Shown: positions 9,219 through 19,562 of the stretch, piece by piece | Layout: each line of letters begins with the position of its first letter | Numbering within the stretch: the first letter of the stretch is position 1 | Assembly: GCF_002368395.1 (NCBI RefSeq) | Contig: NZ_AP018254.1 | Span: forward strand, 1,860,001-1,924,000 | Length of the DNA stretch: 64,000 nt | Direction: 5' to 3' | Source: Calothrix sp. NIES-3974 | GTDB taxonomy: Bacteria; Cyanobacteriota; Cyanobacteriia; Cyanobacteriales; Nostocaceae | Program-made: the position numbers and the translations under genes | Notes under the pieces: model-generated | Databases searched by the model: none | What the model saw: the letters and a program-made list of their open reading frames with translations, nothing else | Told to the model about the DNA's origin: nothing

Positions 9219-9265
9219 AATTTTCCCCTCTGTTTTTGTTCCTGGAGGGGATTTTATGACAAATT
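9219..9265. repeat. Possible IS982-end remnant
   Basis: 'cccctctgtttttgttcctggaggggattttat' resembles the 5' leader of the intact IS982 transposase (near 4486-4525), including the CCCCTC/GAGGGG hairpin. No terminal repeat or transposase sequence lies beside it, so it is at most a fragment. Confidence 0.35.
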
Positions 9266-9450
9266 CGATACAATAAAGCTAGTCCAAGACTTAGGAGATT
9301 TCTAGAATAAAATGCCAAAAATATGTGAAATTCAAAACTGTAGATAGGTACGGCCGTAGGCTGGTTATTTTGCGATCGCATCTCGTTGACCCCGTGGAAG
9401 TTTCGGATTTAGGCAATCACCATAAAATTCAAGGTTAGACCACAAATCCC

Positions 9451-9665
9451 ATTCATTCAAAAAATTTTCAAAAAGGTTGATTAATAATCAGGGTTTCTGC
9501 TATTCTCACAATATAGCTGTCAGGGGATGATCTATCCTACTATGTGAGAATGATAATCGCCATAGGATTACAAAGCCCTCGCTGTAAGTCTGGGAGAGGA
9601 AAATGACATAGGTTCCACCCAGATATTGAACGAGATTTCGGGTATTAGCGATTAACATTTTTTGA
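9451..9665. repeat. Local duplicated sequence, copy 1
   Basis: About 215 bp that recurs 590 bp downstream at roughly 80% identity. Shared blocks include 'ggttgattaataatcaggg', 'ctgtcagggg', 'gaatgataatc', 'aaatgacataggttccacc' and 'attaacattttt'. A 66-codon minus-strand frame crosses this copy, but the other copy has stops in it, so it is probably not coding. Confidence 0.65.
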
Positions 9666-10040
9666 TAGGTATACTCTAGGGGAGTTGCTAGGCGATCGCG
9701 TAGCACCTTGCGTTTACTTCTATCTTGTACCTCTGCAAATTTAAAAGTTATGCAATAAAGACACAGTGCGATCGTTTGCTTTTATCGCTAAATCAATACT
9801 TCTAGATTTATACTGAGTATTTAACATCCATCAACTTCTCTTGGTGCAGGATGTGAGCTTGGGAAGATCACCGTCCTTGGGATAGATCATTTGCACGAAT
9901 CGTCTCCGTGTGTAGGTATCCTAAATTACCAGAAAAATCAGCTTGAGTATCCCCGCAATGACAACTTCACCCAATATTCAAAAAATTCAAGTTTAATCTA
10001 GATATTTACCACCCTAAATAATCCAGATAAAACTTTTTGA

Positions 10041-10258
10041 ATTCAATCAAAAAATTCAGAAAAAGGGTTGATTAATAATCAGGGTTTCTGTTAGTATAGA
10101 TATAGGGCTGTCAGGGGTTAATAGACCTTAATGTACGAGAATGATAATCACCATCAATTATGAAAGCCCTTCACTGTAAGTATTTGAGACGAAAATGACA
10201 TAGGTTCCACCTAGTTATTGGACGAGATTCCGGGTATCAGCAATTAACATTTTTTTTG
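10041..10258. repeat. Local duplicated sequence, copy 2
   Basis: Direct-orientation partner of the copy at 9451. In this copy AGGGCT and AGCCCT flank the central 70 bases and could pair. The stretch between copies (9666-10040) and the one after (10259-10710) show no supportable gene; a 65-codon frame at 10268-10465 has no recognisable domain. 'agggcttgctgaaaaag' at 10542 resembles the end of MITE family A without a partner. Confidence 0.6.
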
Positions 10259-10710
10259 TAGGTTTAGGTGGGAGAATTGTTAGCATCTAAGCCATCGATA
10301 TACAAGGTTTATTCAGAAAACTTAACATTTGCCTCCTTGACAACGGTTTCCATCAAGCGGGGATTGATGGCTTTGTTGACAAAGATTGTGGGAAAACCCT
10401 CTTTATTCAATTCCCTTCACCAGGGAACTAACCTTTTTCGGTACTACTCCCTTCCCAGACATTAGACCCAGTAACCGAGTACATAGGTTATTAACTGCCC
10501 TCCTTTTTCTGAGCGATCGCGCTCATTGTAGGTCTAATTAGGGCTTGCTGAAAAAGTAATTCGTAATAGCCTGCGGCAACCCGCTTCGCGTACGTAATTG
10601 TGAGTTTGACGGTTCTTATATCGTTTACGCTAATGCTTGCTACATATCAGGAGCTATAAGCGTTGATTATTCTAGTTTCATTTATTGCAAAGTACAAGAG
10701 AATCAATATT

Positions 10711-10847
10711 AGAGTATGTTTATCAAGTATTAATTATCACTATTTTGACTATCGTCCTGACCCTGGACATGGGGTTATAAAGCTGATTTTTCCTTCGAGA
10801 TTACAGACGCGACATGTCGCGTCTCTCCCCATTCCCAAAAACGATAA
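10711..10847. repeat. Dispersed repeat family C, copy 1
   Basis: 137 bp that matches 41221-41357 in the same orientation at roughly 90% identity, including 'tcaagtattaattatcac', 'gactatcgtcctga', 'ttataaagc' and 'ttttccttcgaga'. An AGACG...CGTCT palindrome (10805-10824) lies inside it. No coding potential is shared. Confidence 0.65.
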
Positions 10848-10881
10848 GCTAGAATTTCCACACTTGAGAGCAAGGAGTATG

Positions 10882-11913
10882 TCAAAAAGATACTAAATGA
10901 TCAACCTGTTCCTGGTTGACCTGCTCCAGGGTTTGCCAAACCTCCTGCATTAAACCCTCTAAACCTTCACGGGTGACAGCAGAAATCAAAAACACCTTGG
11001 TTCCACTAATTTCACTTAACTGGGTTTGCAGAACTGCTAAATCAGTCACTTCCCGATCTACTGCATCGATTTTGTTCACAGCCAAAATTTGCGATCGCAA
11101 TTCTAATCCTTTTCCGTAAGCCACTAATTCCTGTTGAATCGTGGTGTAATCTTGAATTATGTCTGCACTAGTCCCATCGAGTACATGCAACAAAATCCGT
11201 GTCCGTTCGATGTGTCGCAGAAAATCATGTCCTAAACCCGCACCCTGGGAAGCACCTGCAATTAATCCGGGTATATCCGCAAATACCGTACCATCACCTG
11301 TCGGTTTACGCACAACCCCCAAATTCGGAATTAAGGTTGTAAAGGGATAATCAGCAATTTTCGGACGCGCTGCGGATAAAGAAGATATTAAAGTGGATTT
11401 TCCCGCATTCGGCAAACCAATAATTCCCACCTCTGCCAACAGTTTCAATTCTAACCGCAATAACTTAATTTCTCCCGGTAATCCAGGTAAGGCATATTCG
11501 GGAGCGCGATTGCGATTACTGAGAAAATGCTTATTGCCTAATCCACCTTTACCACCAGCTGCCACCAACAGAGTCTGTCCCCCAGAGGTTAAATCCCCAA
11601 TCATCTCTCCCGTTTCGGCATTATAAATCACTGTACCACAGGGCACATCTACAATTAAATCTTTCCCGTTCGCTCCTGTGCAGTTATTCGGACCACCCCT
11701 ACCACCGTCAGCCGCTTTAAAACGGTGATTGTAGCGAAAATCTAAGAGGGTTTGTAAGTCCTCATTCGCCCGAAAATATACGGAACCCCCTTTGCCACCA
11801 TTACCACCAGCAGGACCACCCGCCGGAACGTATTTTTCCCGACGGAAGGCAACTATTCCATCGCCACCTTTTCCAGCTTCTACTTCAATGTCTGCTTGAT
11901 CAATAAATTGCAT
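10882..11913 (-). CDS. obg: GTPase Obg (ribosome assembly)
   Basis: 343 residues. A GTPase involved in late assembly of the large ribosomal subunit and in stress control. The glycine-rich Obg fold spans residues 1-158 ([21 protein letters not shown] and repeated GGxGG turns), then the G domain: G1 GLPNAGKST, a following DYPFTT, G3 DIPGLI, G4 NKID and G5 SAV. The short tail after the G domain lacks the longer C-terminal domain of some Obg proteins, as is usual in cyanobacteria. The start [17 protein letters not shown] matches the family. Confidence 0.95.
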   Translation of the reverse strand: MQFIDQADIEVEAGKGGDGIVAFRREKYVPAGGPAGGNGGKGGSVYFRANEDLQTLLDFRYNHRFKAADGGRGGPNNCTGANGKDLIVDVPCGTVIYNAETGEMIGDLTSGGQTLLVAAGGKGGLGNKHFLSNRNRAPEYALPGLPGEIKLLRLELKLLAEVGIIGLPNAGKSTLISSLSAARPKIADYPFTTLIPNLGVVRKPTGDGTVFADIPGLIAGASQGAGLGHDFLRHIERTRILLHVLDGTSADIIQDYTTIQQELVAYGKGLELRSQILAVNKIDAVDREVTDLAVLQTQLSEISGTKVFLISAVTREGLEGLMQEVWQTLEQVNQEQVDHLVSF

Positions 11914-12229
11914 AGGTCGTTCGGGGAGATAGGGAGTAGGTATAAGCTAATTTTCTGTTTTGCTGTGTCCAAACTACATGGGGAACTGATTTCATGCAGA
12001 GGATGGGGGAATTATTCGTGTAGAAGTGCAGCGGATCGACTGGAGGATGCGGGGAAAAGCCTCTTTCATTGTGTTCTGGTACAAGCAGTATATGTAGTTT
12101 ATTCCCAAACACTAATGACAAGATAATTACTGTTGTAATTTTTTATCTATACGCAAATACTTTGTTGTATATATATTAGCGGTGAGAGTTTGAAAAATTA
12201 CTTTTGAATTTATAATCATCCATACACAA
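11914..12229. other. Divergent promoter region between obg and a glycosyltransferase gene
   Basis: 316 bp, AT-rich towards the right (tatatatattag). No confident promoter elements, repeats or small genes are seen. Confidence 0.4.
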
Positions 12230-13276
12230 ATGCATTGGACAATTGCTGCGCCGTTTATCGATAAATCAAATATTCATACAGCCAAGTGGTTAGTTCCCTA
12301 TGTTCCAGGTAGTTATCATACTTTTGATATTGTACCTCGTCCTCAAAAGTTAGCAAATTGGCATCATCGCCACAGTCAATTTACAAGTGTATCAGAATGG
12401 TTAGTATATTGGGAACATGGACAGCAAACTTTGCAAGCAGCCAAATCGGGGGGTGTGATTACAGTTTTTCCCCAACTAGCAGCCATGATTGGGACACAGG
12501 CAAAGTTGAGGGGACAACGGATTCCGATTGTGGCTTGGTTATTTAATGTGGGTACTTGCAGTTTGGGAATTCGTCGTTGGTTAGCACAGACAAGTTTACA
12601 GGATATTGATTACTTTGTTGTCCATACTCGTCGGGAAATCGAGATTTATCATCAATGGTTGGGAATTGCCAAGGAGCGATTTGTATTTGTCCCTTACCAA
12701 GTTCCGGCTATACCCATAACATGTTCTGAAGATAGAACAAATCCTTTTATTGCCGTCCTTGGTTCCGCTCATCGTGATTTTGCCACCCTATTTACAGCCG
12801 TCGAGCAGACAAAAACACCTACCGTCGTCGTATCCGGGAAGCGAGCGATCGCTGGATTATCGATTCCTTCCCATGTAACTACTTTATTTGATATCCAGCG
12901 TCATCAGTGTCTGGAAATTGCTCAAAAAGCCATTATTAACGTGATTCCCTTGCATACCCATCCCAACATTACTGCTGCGGGACAAGTCACCCTAGTGGAA
13001 GCCATGCGGATGGGACGAGCCATAATTGCCAGTAAATGTAATGGGATTGAAGATTATATTACCCACGGGGAAAATGGCTGGTTAGTGGAGCCAAATTCTG
13101 TTGATGCTTTAGCAGCAGCGATTCAGGAACTATGGCATAATCCAGAACTACGCGATCGCCTGGGTCAATCAGCCTATGATTATGCGACTAAATACTGCTC
13201 AGATGAAGCCGCAGGTCAAGCTTTAGCACAAATTCTCGACCAGGTTGCCAACAATAAACTTCACGCTGTTTTGTAG
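12230..13276 (+). CDS. GT4-type glycosyltransferase
   Basis: 348 residues with a GT-B layout. The C-terminal donor-binding half contains IAVLGSAHRDFATL, NITAAGQVTLVEAMRMGRAIIASKCNGIEDYI and NGWLVEPNSVDALAAAI, the usual GT4 order (E-x7-E region, then a glycine-containing loop). The N-terminal half includes IPIVAWLFNVGTCSLG. Acceptor and sugar cannot be read from sequence. No signal peptide or membrane segment is obvious. It stands alone, so it may act in cell-surface polysaccharide or glycolipid formation, which is inference only. Confidence 0.75.
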   Translation: MHWTIAAPFIDKSNIHTAKWLVPYVPGSYHTFDIVPRPQKLANWHHRHSQFTSVSEWLVYWEHGQQTLQAAKSGGVITVFPQLAAMIGTQAKLRGQRIPIVAWLFNVGTCSLGIRRWLAQTSLQDIDYFVVHTRREIEIYHQWLGIAKERFVFVPYQVPAIPITCSEDRTNPFIAVLGSAHRDFATLFTAVEQTKTPTVVVSGKRAIAGLSIPSHVTTLFDIQRHQCLEIAQKAIINVIPLHTHPNITAAGQVTLVEAMRMGRAIIASKCNGIEDYITHGENGWLVEPNSVDALAAAIQELWHNPELRDRLGQSAYDYATKYCSDEAAGQALAQILDQVANNKLHAVL

Positions 13277-13454
13277 GTCTTCTCTCTGGGAAGTCGGGTT
13301 TCTTCAAGAAACCCAATCTATGGCAACTTCTAAAAATACTTGTGATGACAACCTACTGATGTTATCAATTCCAATCAATTGGTAAAAAATAAGTTAAGCT
13401 GATGACGCGTTTGTCACGAATAATTCCAATCCAAAATCCAAAATCCCATAACAA

Positions 13455-14534
13455 TCAATCAATAGCTCGAGTAAAAGCAAAATGGGGTCTAGCTCGCGGC
13501 ATTCTTGGCATTAACCAGGCTAACCCTTCACTGGTTCCAATCCACAGTTTATTCCCTGTGTCTGGTGCTAATGCTAACACTCGACTAGATGGTAAACCCG
13601 CAACTTGATCCAAAACAGCTCCCGTATGGGGATTTAAACGCCATAAGCCATTGTGGGTTCCCACCCAAACGCTACCATCTTGGGCAAAATTAACCGAAGT
13701 CACATTTCTACCACGTAAAGGTGTAACCGAACGCATCACCATCCCATTTCTGGGGTTAATTACCAGCAAACTATTTGGCATTCCTGCCCAAATTAAACCC
13801 TGGGGACTAATGGCAAGGGTTTGCACGCTGGTTCCCGGTAAACCATCAATCCGCTTCATAATTTTAGCACTGGCCGTATTTACCCGTACCAATCCATCGA
13901 GTGTCCCGACCCACAATTGTCCCTCCGCATCCAGGGTCATAGCATTTGCACTTACCCCCGGCAAATTTTTCAAAGTGGTCATAATTAACCCCTGATCAGG
14001 ACTAACCAATGCTAATCCATTATCCGTTCCAGCCCAAACATAACCCCGTCTGTCCACCAACAAAGACAAAACCCGTTTAGATGGTAGTAATAAATTTTGA
14101 GCAGTAACTTCACTGGTACGTAAATCTACTCGCTTTAAACCTTCGTAGGTTCCCACCCACAAACGACCAACTTTATCCTGAGCGATCGCACCAATAGCTC
14201 GATTCGGTAAACTCACCCTAGCTAAGATATTACCTGTATTCGGGTCAATCCGCGCCAACCCTCGCCAGGAACCAACCCATAAATTTCCAGTCAAATCCCG
14301 TTGCAAGGCGTTCACCCGGTAATCTATTTCCTGCAACCGTTCCCGTAAACGCTGTTCATTGGGCAATCTATCACCACCTGGAGGTGGGGCTGTTCTAATG
14401 TATCCTGGAGTCAATTCCGATGGATCAAGTTCCAATATTCTTTGCCCATTCACTGGTGGTACCGCAAACCCCAGTAATGCAGCACTCATCAAACTACAGA
14501 CAGTTATCGATTTGCGAAACAATTGCACGGTCAT
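13455..14534 (-). CDS. Secreted beta-propeller protein with two-component-regulator-type propeller repeats
   Basis: 359 residues from the ATG at 14534, preferred over an in-frame start 27 codons upstream because AAAGGA sits at the right distance and a signal peptide follows (ITVCSLMSAALLGFAVPPVNGQ). The mature part has about seven repeats of 40 residues such as 'LWVGTxxGLxRVDPxTG...', the pattern of ligand-sensing periplasmic domains of hybrid sensor kinases. Here no kinase is attached, so it is a free-standing propeller, probably an extracytoplasmic binding or scaffold protein. Confidence 0.78.
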   Translation of the reverse strand: MTVQLFRKSITVCSLMSAALLGFAVPPVNGQRILELDPSELTPGYIRTAPPPGGDRLPNEQRLRERLQEIDYRVNALQRDLTGNLWVGSWRGLARIDPNTGNILARVSLPNRAIGAIAQDKVGRLWVGTYEGLKRVDLRTSEVTAQNLLLPSKRVLSLLVDRRGYVWAGTDNGLALVSPDQGLIMTTLKNLPGVSANAMTLDAEGQLWVGTLDGLVRVNTASAKIMKRIDGLPGTSVQTLAISPQGLIWAGMPNSLLVINPRNGMVMRSVTPLRGRNVTSVNFAQDGSVWVGTHNGLWRLNPHTGAVLDQVAGLPSSRVLALAPDTGNKLWIGTSEGLAWLMPRMPRARPHFAFTRAID

Positions 14535-15304
14535 GGTTCCTTTGCACACATAGCCCCCAACCTGTACAAATGTGAAATTGGCTGCGGGTAATATGAGTGT
14601 GCCCAAATTGACCAAAAAAATTAACGCCCCGTCAGATTTTTAATTCCATAAGAGACGTAATATATTACGTCTCTTCATGCGAATTGACACCTTCCCATAC
14701 ATCGAATGTGTCACTTCGTAAACTATTCTTAACAAAATGTTTAAATAATTATGTAATAAGAAATTCAAATCAAAAAGTTAAAAAGATTCAAAGGTTAACT
14801 TATCCCTTTCTTGATATATTGTGTTACAGGTTGCAATTTACGCAATAAAGTGAATTTTGTCCTTTGTCCACCACCTAGTCAAATACCGCTCAATCACTAA
14901 AGCTAAAGTTGAGAGCAGACGCTGGCAAAGCGCTTGTTCATACTGGTTGTTTTGGCTTAAACCGACCGTTGGTCAGCAAGTTTATGTTTAGACGCAGCCT
15001 AATCTAAAGGTGGTTTTTGATGGTTGATACTAGTTGGTAAGCAAAATCAAAGTTTTTAATTCAGAATGTGGAGAGCCAGGACATGTTGTTTTGAAACTTT
15101 GTCCAGGCCTTTAGTGCTGTGTAAATTGAAAAACTAAAGACTAAAGAAAGTATTTCTAGTAGGCTTTCCACGACTTGCAAGAATTCCTCCGCTAAGGAAA
15201 TTTCAAGCAACCATCCCGACTGAAGTTGCCATAGTTCGGTCGAGGGGAATTAGACGAAACGTAAATTTGCAATCAATAACGAGTGACTTCTTGGAAGGGA
15301 AATT
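14535..15304. other. rbcL upstream region
   Basis: 770 bp without a gene. A perfect 24-bp AGAGACG...CGTCTCT palindrome lies at 14651-14674, probably ending transcripts or folding at the 5' end of the divergent region. Further in are a small GACC-GTT-GGTC inverted repeat (14964-14974) and a leader ending in GGAAGGGA five to six bases before the rbcL ATG. No confident NtcA or RbcR site could be placed by eye. Confidence 0.5.
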
Positions 15305-16735
15305 ATGTCTTACGCTCAAACTAAGACTCAGTCGAAATCAGGGTATCAGGCTGGGGTAAAAGATTACAGACTGACCTATTACACACCAGACTACACACCT
15401 AAAGATACAGATATTTTGGCCGCATTCCGGATGACTCCCCAACCAGGAGTACCCCCCGAAGAAGCAGGTGCGGCGGTAGCGGCTGAGTCTTCCACTGGTA
15501 CCTGGACAACGGTATGGACTGACTTGCTCACCGACTTAGACCGCTACAAAGGTCGTTGTTATGACATTGAGCCGGTTCCTGGTGAAGATAACCAATATAT
15601 CGCTTACGTTGCTTATCCCTTGGACTTGTTCGAGGAAGGTTCTGTCACCAACATGTTGACCTCGATTGTCGGTAACGTGTTTGGTTTTAAAGCATTGCGG
15701 GCATTACGCCTAGAGGATTTACGGATACCCGTTGCTTATTTGAAAACATTCCAAGGTCCTCCCCACGGTATCCAGGTTGAGCGGGACAAATTAAATAAAT
15801 ATGGTCGTCCTTTGTTAGGTTGTACCATCAAGCCCAAACTGGGGTTATCGGCGAAAAACTACGGACGGGCGGTATATGAGTGCTTGCGTGGTGGTTTGGA
15901 CTTTACCAAAGACGACGAAAACATTAACTCCCAGCCATTCCAACGTTGGCGCGATCGCTTTTTGTTTGTAGCAGATGCGATTCACAAAGCCCAAGCAGAA
16001 ACAGGGGAAATCAAAGGTCACTATTTGAACGTGACAGCACCGACCTGTGAAGAAATGTTGAAACGGGCAGAGTTTGCTAAAGAACTGAAAATGCCCATCA
16101 TCATGCACGACTACCTGACCGCAGGTTTCACAGCCAATACCACCTTGGCTAGATGGTGTCGTGATAACGGTTTGCTATTACACATTCACCGAGCAATGCA
16201 CGCGGTAATTGACCGGCAAAGAAACCACGGGATTCACTTCCGGGTATTAGCAAAATGTTTACGGATGTCTGGTGGAGACCACATCCACACCGGAACCGTG
16301 GTGGGTAAACTCGAAGGTGAACGGGGCATTACAATGGGCTTCGTTGACCTATTGCGGGAAAACTACATAGAACAAGACAAATCTCGCGGTATCTACTTTA
16401 CCCAAGATTGGGCTTCCATGCCTGGGGTAATGGCAGTTGCTTCTGGTGGTATTCACGTATGGCACATGCCCGCCTTGGTAGAAATTTTTGGTGATGACTC
16501 CGTACTTCAGTTTGGTGGTGGTACCTTGGGACACCCCTGGGGTAATGCTCCGGGTGCAACAGCAAACCGTGTAGCCTTAGAAGCGTGTATCCAAGCTCGT
16601 AACGAAGGACGTAACCTTGCTCGCGAAGGTAACGACGTGATCCGTGAAGCTGCGAAATGGTCTCCAGAGTTGGCTGCGGCTTGTGAACTGTGGAAAGAAA
16701 TCAAGTTCGAGTTTGAAGCAATGGATACCGTCTGA
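15305..16735 (+). CDS. rbcL: Ribulose bisphosphate carboxylase/oxygenase large subunit (form IB)
   Basis: 476 residues. Fixes CO2 onto ribulose 1,5-bisphosphate in carboxysomes. Lys202 in [12 protein letters not shown] is the carbamylated lysine with its metal-binding Asp-Glu, [11 protein letters not shown] holds the catalytic Lys, HIHRAMHA and [18 protein letters not shown] (loop 6) follow in order. The sequence is of the cyanobacterial/green form IB type. First gene of rbcL-rbcX-rbcS. Confidence 0.98.
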   Translation: MSYAQTKTQSKSGYQAGVKDYRLTYYTPDYTPKDTDILAAFRMTPQPGVPPEEAGAAVAAESSTGTWTTVWTDLLTDLDRYKGRCYDIEPVPGEDNQYIAYVAYPLDLFEEGSVTNMLTSIVGNVFGFKALRALRLEDLRIPVAYLKTFQGPPHGIQVERDKLNKYGRPLLGCTIKPKLGLSAKNYGRAVYECLRGGLDFTKDDENINSQPFQRWRDRFLFVADAIHKAQAETGEIKGHYLNVTAPTCEEMLKRAEFAKELKMPIIMHDYLTAGFTANTTLARWCRDNGLLLHIHRAMHAVIDRQRNHGIHFRVLAKCLRMSGGDHIHTGTVVGKLEGERGITMGFVDLLRENYIEQDKSRGIYFTQDWASMPGVMAVASGGIHVWHMPALVEIFGDDSVLQFGGGTLGHPWGNAPGATANRVALEACIQARNEGRNLAREGNDVIREAAKWSPELAAACELWKEIKFEFEAMDTV

Positions 16736-17000
16736 TGATTTTAGATTGGTGATTTGAGATTTTGGATTAGGTTAAGGGCAATAATTTGGGGATGCACAGG
16801 AAAGTGTGAAAGCAAATAAATCTTCATGGCTAACTTGCATGTTCCCAAGAATACAGCTTATGCGTATCTTTGCCTGTTAATCTAAAATCCATAGCCTGCA
16901 AGGCTTGTCGTTTCCCAATTTTTCTCTGGGTAGGACAGTAGGCTGAGTAATCCAAAATCCAAAATCCGAAATCTAAAATTTAGAGGGGCTGGAGTCAGGC
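16736..17000. repeat. rbcL-rbcX spacer with short repeated words
   Basis: 265 bp. The ends carry opposite-strand versions of 'aatccaaaatccaaaatcc' (tttagattggtgatttgagattttggatta on the left, aatccaaaatccaaaatcc on the right) that could pair. Such short repeats are typical of rbcL-rbcX spacers in heterocystous cyanobacteria. No gene is visible. Confidence 0.5.
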
Positions 17001-17396
17001 ATGGATATAAAGCAAATTGCGAAAGATACAGCAAAAACACTCTCTAGCTACCTGACCTATCAGGCGATGCGGACTGTACTTGGGCAACTCCACGAAACAA
17101 ATCCACCTTTAGCACTTTGGTTGCATCAGTTTTCGGCGACGAACCGGATTCAGAATGGAGAATTGTACATTGAGGAGTTATTCCGTGAAAATCCGGATTT
17201 AGCTTTACGGATTATGACAATTCGCGAATTACTAGCCGAAGAAGTCACCGAATACCTACCGGAAATGGTAAAGATGGAAATCCAACGTGCAAATATGGAA
17301 CATCGTCGTCAGCACCTAGAGCGAATTACGCAATTTAGCTTGTCTGACCCAGCCATTGAATCAGAATTTTCCGATAACTCTGAACCTGAAAATTGA
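17001..17396 (+). CDS. rbcX: RuBisCO assembly chaperone RbcX
   Basis: 131 residues, all helical. It binds the C-terminal tail of RbcL and stabilises RbcL dimers during assembly of the L8 core. Typical features are the N-terminal KQIAKDTAKTLSSYLTYQAM, then LHETNPPLALWLHQFS and the conserved ENPDLALRIMTIRELLAEEVTEYLPEM region. The tail is acidic and variable, as in the family. It lies between rbcL and rbcS, the usual place. Confidence 0.95.
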   Translation: MDIKQIAKDTAKTLSSYLTYQAMRTVLGQLHETNPPLALWLHQFSATNRIQNGELYIEELFRENPDLALRIMTIRELLAEEVTEYLPEMVKMEIQRANMEHRRQHLERITQFSLSDPAIESEFSDNSEPEN

Positions 17397-17537
17397 GATT
17401 CGTTTTGTTTGTGAGGGGAAACAATTGAGATTGGGGTTGATCAGCAACAGCTATACACTTAACTCCCAAATCGAAAATTGCCAATTTACCTAGCAACAAA
17501 TCAAAGTCAAAAATACACCTAGAAACTCGTTATTTAG

Positions 17538-17891
17538 TTGGATACACCCATGCAAACTTTACCAAAAGAGCGTCGTTACGAAACCCTTTCCTATCTTCCT
17601 CCCCTTTCCGACGCTCAAATCCAAAAACAAGTGCAATACATTTTGAACCAAGGTTACATTCCAGCAGTGGAATTTAACGAAGATTCTGAGCCAACAGCTT
17701 ACTATTGGACAATGTGGAAACTACCTTTGTTCAATGCGCGTAGTACCCAGGAAGTATTGAGCGAAGTGCAAGCTTGTCGTTCTCAGTATCCCAACTGCTT
17801 TATCCGTGTAGTTGGTTTCGATAACGTTAAGCAGTGTCAAGTTCTCAGCTTTATCGTTCACAAACCTAACCAGGGTGGTTATCGCTACTAA
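17538..17891 (+). CDS. rbcS: Ribulose bisphosphate carboxylase small subunit
   Basis: 117 residues, slightly longer at the N-terminus than plant mature forms. It caps the RbcL octamer. [41 protein letters not shown] and the C-terminal [20 protein letters not shown] are all family hallmarks. It follows rbcX by 141 bp and is followed by a strong terminator. Confidence 0.97.
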   Translation: MDTPMQTLPKERRYETLSYLPPLSDAQIQKQVQYILNQGYIPAVEFNEDSEPTAYYWTMWKLPLFNARSTQEVLSEVQACRSQYPNCFIRVVGFDNVKQCQVLSFIVHKPNQGGYRY

Positions 17892-17954
17892 TTTGGGTTT
17901 GGATAAGCATTCGGGGGAGCGGTTTTAATGTCATAATTTCCCCATATTTCCATC

Positions 17955-17991
17955 AAGGGAGAGGTGGATATTCAACCTTTCCTTTTTTTTT
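17955..17991 (+). terminator. Intrinsic terminator after rbcS
   Basis: AAGGGAGAGGT can pair with ACCTTTCCTTT over 11 positions with two G-U pairs across a 9-nt loop, followed by a run of T residues. It lies 64 bp beyond the rbcS stop and should end the rbc operon transcript. Confidence 0.65.
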
Positions 17992-18118
17992 GTTCACAGT
18001 CAAAAAAATAAAGGTTCTTAGCGGGACTTTAGCGCCTTTATATTAACGTGAGTTCGATGATTTATAAAGCCTGAAACTCCTGTCCAGTAACATTCGTATA
18101 AAATAGAAGTTTTTAAAA

Positions 18119-18200
18119 ACCTCATAGGATGTTGAGAATAAAATCATTAAACCTGGAATCAGTCAGTCATTGACTTTGTTCTCAACTAATGGATGAGGTT
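18119..18200. other. Long interrupted inverted repeat, candidate structured RNA
   Basis: AACCTCAT (18119) pairs with ATGAGGTT (18193), and after a short internal loop GTTGAGAA (18132) pairs with TTCTCAAC (18179). The 39-nt loop holds a further AGTCA/TGACT hairpin. No open frame crosses it. The surrounding 17992-18360 stretch is otherwise without recognisable features. Confidence 0.45.
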
Positions 18201-18360
18201 ACTTTAAACCTTAACTTTCAAAATCATTGATTCACAGGGATTGTAGCGTTTATAATTCGTCGAATTCACGTTAACATAATCCGAATTTCTTGTTGAAGGA
18301 GGAAAATCAAAGTTCTAGGTGAACCGTATTCAAATTTTCACAACTGAAAACGGTTGTAAT

Positions 18361-19461
18361 TCATCCCCATTGCTGAAGGATTTGTGCAAACCAGTTTTCA
18401 AACCGGGAACCTAACGCATCGAGGGAAAATTCCTGTTCTGCACTTTGACGACAATCTTTGCGATCGATAGTATCTAATTTTTGAATTGCAGCAACTAACC
18501 CGGTGACACTATCTGCTGGGACGATAAACCCGGTTTTCCCTTCAACGATAATTTCTGCTGGTCCTCCACGGGAATAGGATATAACGGGAACACCACAAGC
18601 TAAAGCTTCAATCGCTACGTTACCAAAAGCTTCAATCCACCGTGGGGTCATTAATAGAGCTTGACATTCCCGAACAACCGCTTGTAGTTCCTGTGTAGAT
18701 AAAAAGCCTAAATACTCAATGGGTGCATTAGGGTAATCCTGTTGTATTTTTTCCCAGTATGGTTGGTCTTGAATTTTTCCCATGATTTTGAGGGGGATTT
18801 GGGTAATTTGTGCTGCTTGGACTGCATCTTCCAGACCTTTTTCGGGGGAAATGCGTCCTAACCAAGCGAGTTGATGTTTGGGGTGGGGACAAAATTCATA
18901 CAAAGATAAATCGATACCACTACTTAAGTAATAAACTGGGGGTGTTAATTCGGGAAAGGTTGCTGCTTGGGAAGGAGTATAAAAGCCGATGGTGTGGGGA
19001 AATTTCTTGGCTGTCTGAACAATTATCTGGTCTAATGCATCGGAAAGGGAACCCATACTGACAAAATGAGCGATGGGTGTGTGGAAAAAGGGTGTGAGGT
19101 AAAATGGCAACCAATCGTAAGCAAAGTTAACAATAAGGTCGTAGTGATCTTGTTGTTGACGAGCATAATCCCACATATTAGCGAGAAGGGAATTTGCTGG
19201 TAATGTGATGGGGTCGGTACGTTGTTGACTTTGGGCTATGGTTTGCAGATTTCCAGGGATTTGCACAATGTTAAATTCATCCCAAAGGGAACCTGTGGGA
19301 GCAACAATATCTAAATGGTGTCCACGACGGATTAATTCTTTGGCGATATTATACACACTTAATTCGACTCCACCACCTAATCCTGTTCCTAATCCACCGA
19401 CGGGTGTTGTCACAAAAAGTAATTTCCATGATTGGGAATGGGATGGTAGGCTGGTGCGCAT
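18361..19461 (-). CDS. GT4 glycosyltransferase, possibly UDP-glucose:tetrahydrobiopterin glucosyltransferase
   Basis: 366 residues. The N-terminus LLFVTTPVGGLGTGLGGGVE is the nucleotide-sugar transferase opening with an unusually glycine-rich first loop. The C-terminal half has LAWLGRISPEKGLEDAVQA, MTPRWIEAFGNVAIEALACG and GGPAEIIVEGKTGFIV, standard GT4 donor-site motifs. The opening and overall layout are like the cyanobacterial enzyme that glucosylates tetrahydrobiopterin, as I recall it; a general GT4 role cannot be excluded. It is transcribed alone and faces the rbcS terminator. Confidence 0.7.
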   Translation of the reverse strand: MRTSLPSHSQSWKLLFVTTPVGGLGTGLGGGVELSVYNIAKELIRRGHHLDIVAPTGSLWDEFNIVQIPGNLQTIAQSQQRTDPITLPANSLLANMWDYARQQQDHYDLIVNFAYDWLPFYLTPFFHTPIAHFVSMGSLSDALDQIIVQTAKKFPHTIGFYTPSQAATFPELTPPVYYLSSGIDLSLYEFCPHPKHQLAWLGRISPEKGLEDAVQAAQITQIPLKIMGKIQDQPYWEKIQQDYPNAPIEYLGFLSTQELQAVVRECQALLMTPRWIEAFGNVAIEALACGVPVISYSRGGPAEIIVEGKTGFIVPADSVTGLVAAIQKLDTIDRKDCRQSAEQEFSLDALGSRFENWFAQILQQWG

Positions 19462-19497
19462 GGGTGCTGGGGTGAAGGAAGGTGAACCCTGTTTATT

Positions 19498-19556
19498 TTA
19501 TAGTAGGGAGTTGGGAGTTGGGAATAGGGAGTTGGGAATAGGGAGTTGGGAGTAGC
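19498..19556. repeat. Short tandemly repeated repetitive DNA (gggagttgggaatag type)
   Basis: Alternating 'gggagttggga' and 'atagggagttggga' units, followed at 19793-19828 by a second run of the same words. These G-rich heptamer-like runs are characteristic of Nostocales intergenic DNA and occur again at 36536-36570. Confidence 0.65.
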
Positions 19557-19562
19557 TTATAG

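Noticed and set aside
9506-9706. 66-codon minus-strand frame in duplicated repeat copy 1
   Set aside because: The same frame carries stops in the second copy, so the sequence is not conserved as protein.
10268-10465. 65-codon plus-strand frame in the repeat-rich gap
   Set aside because: No motif, no good ribosome site, and it lies beside duplicated non-coding repeats; possible relic only.
14964-14974. GACC-GTT-GGTC inverted repeat in the rbcL leader as an operator
   Set aside because: Four-base arms are too short to distinguish from chance without alignment to other rbcL promoters.
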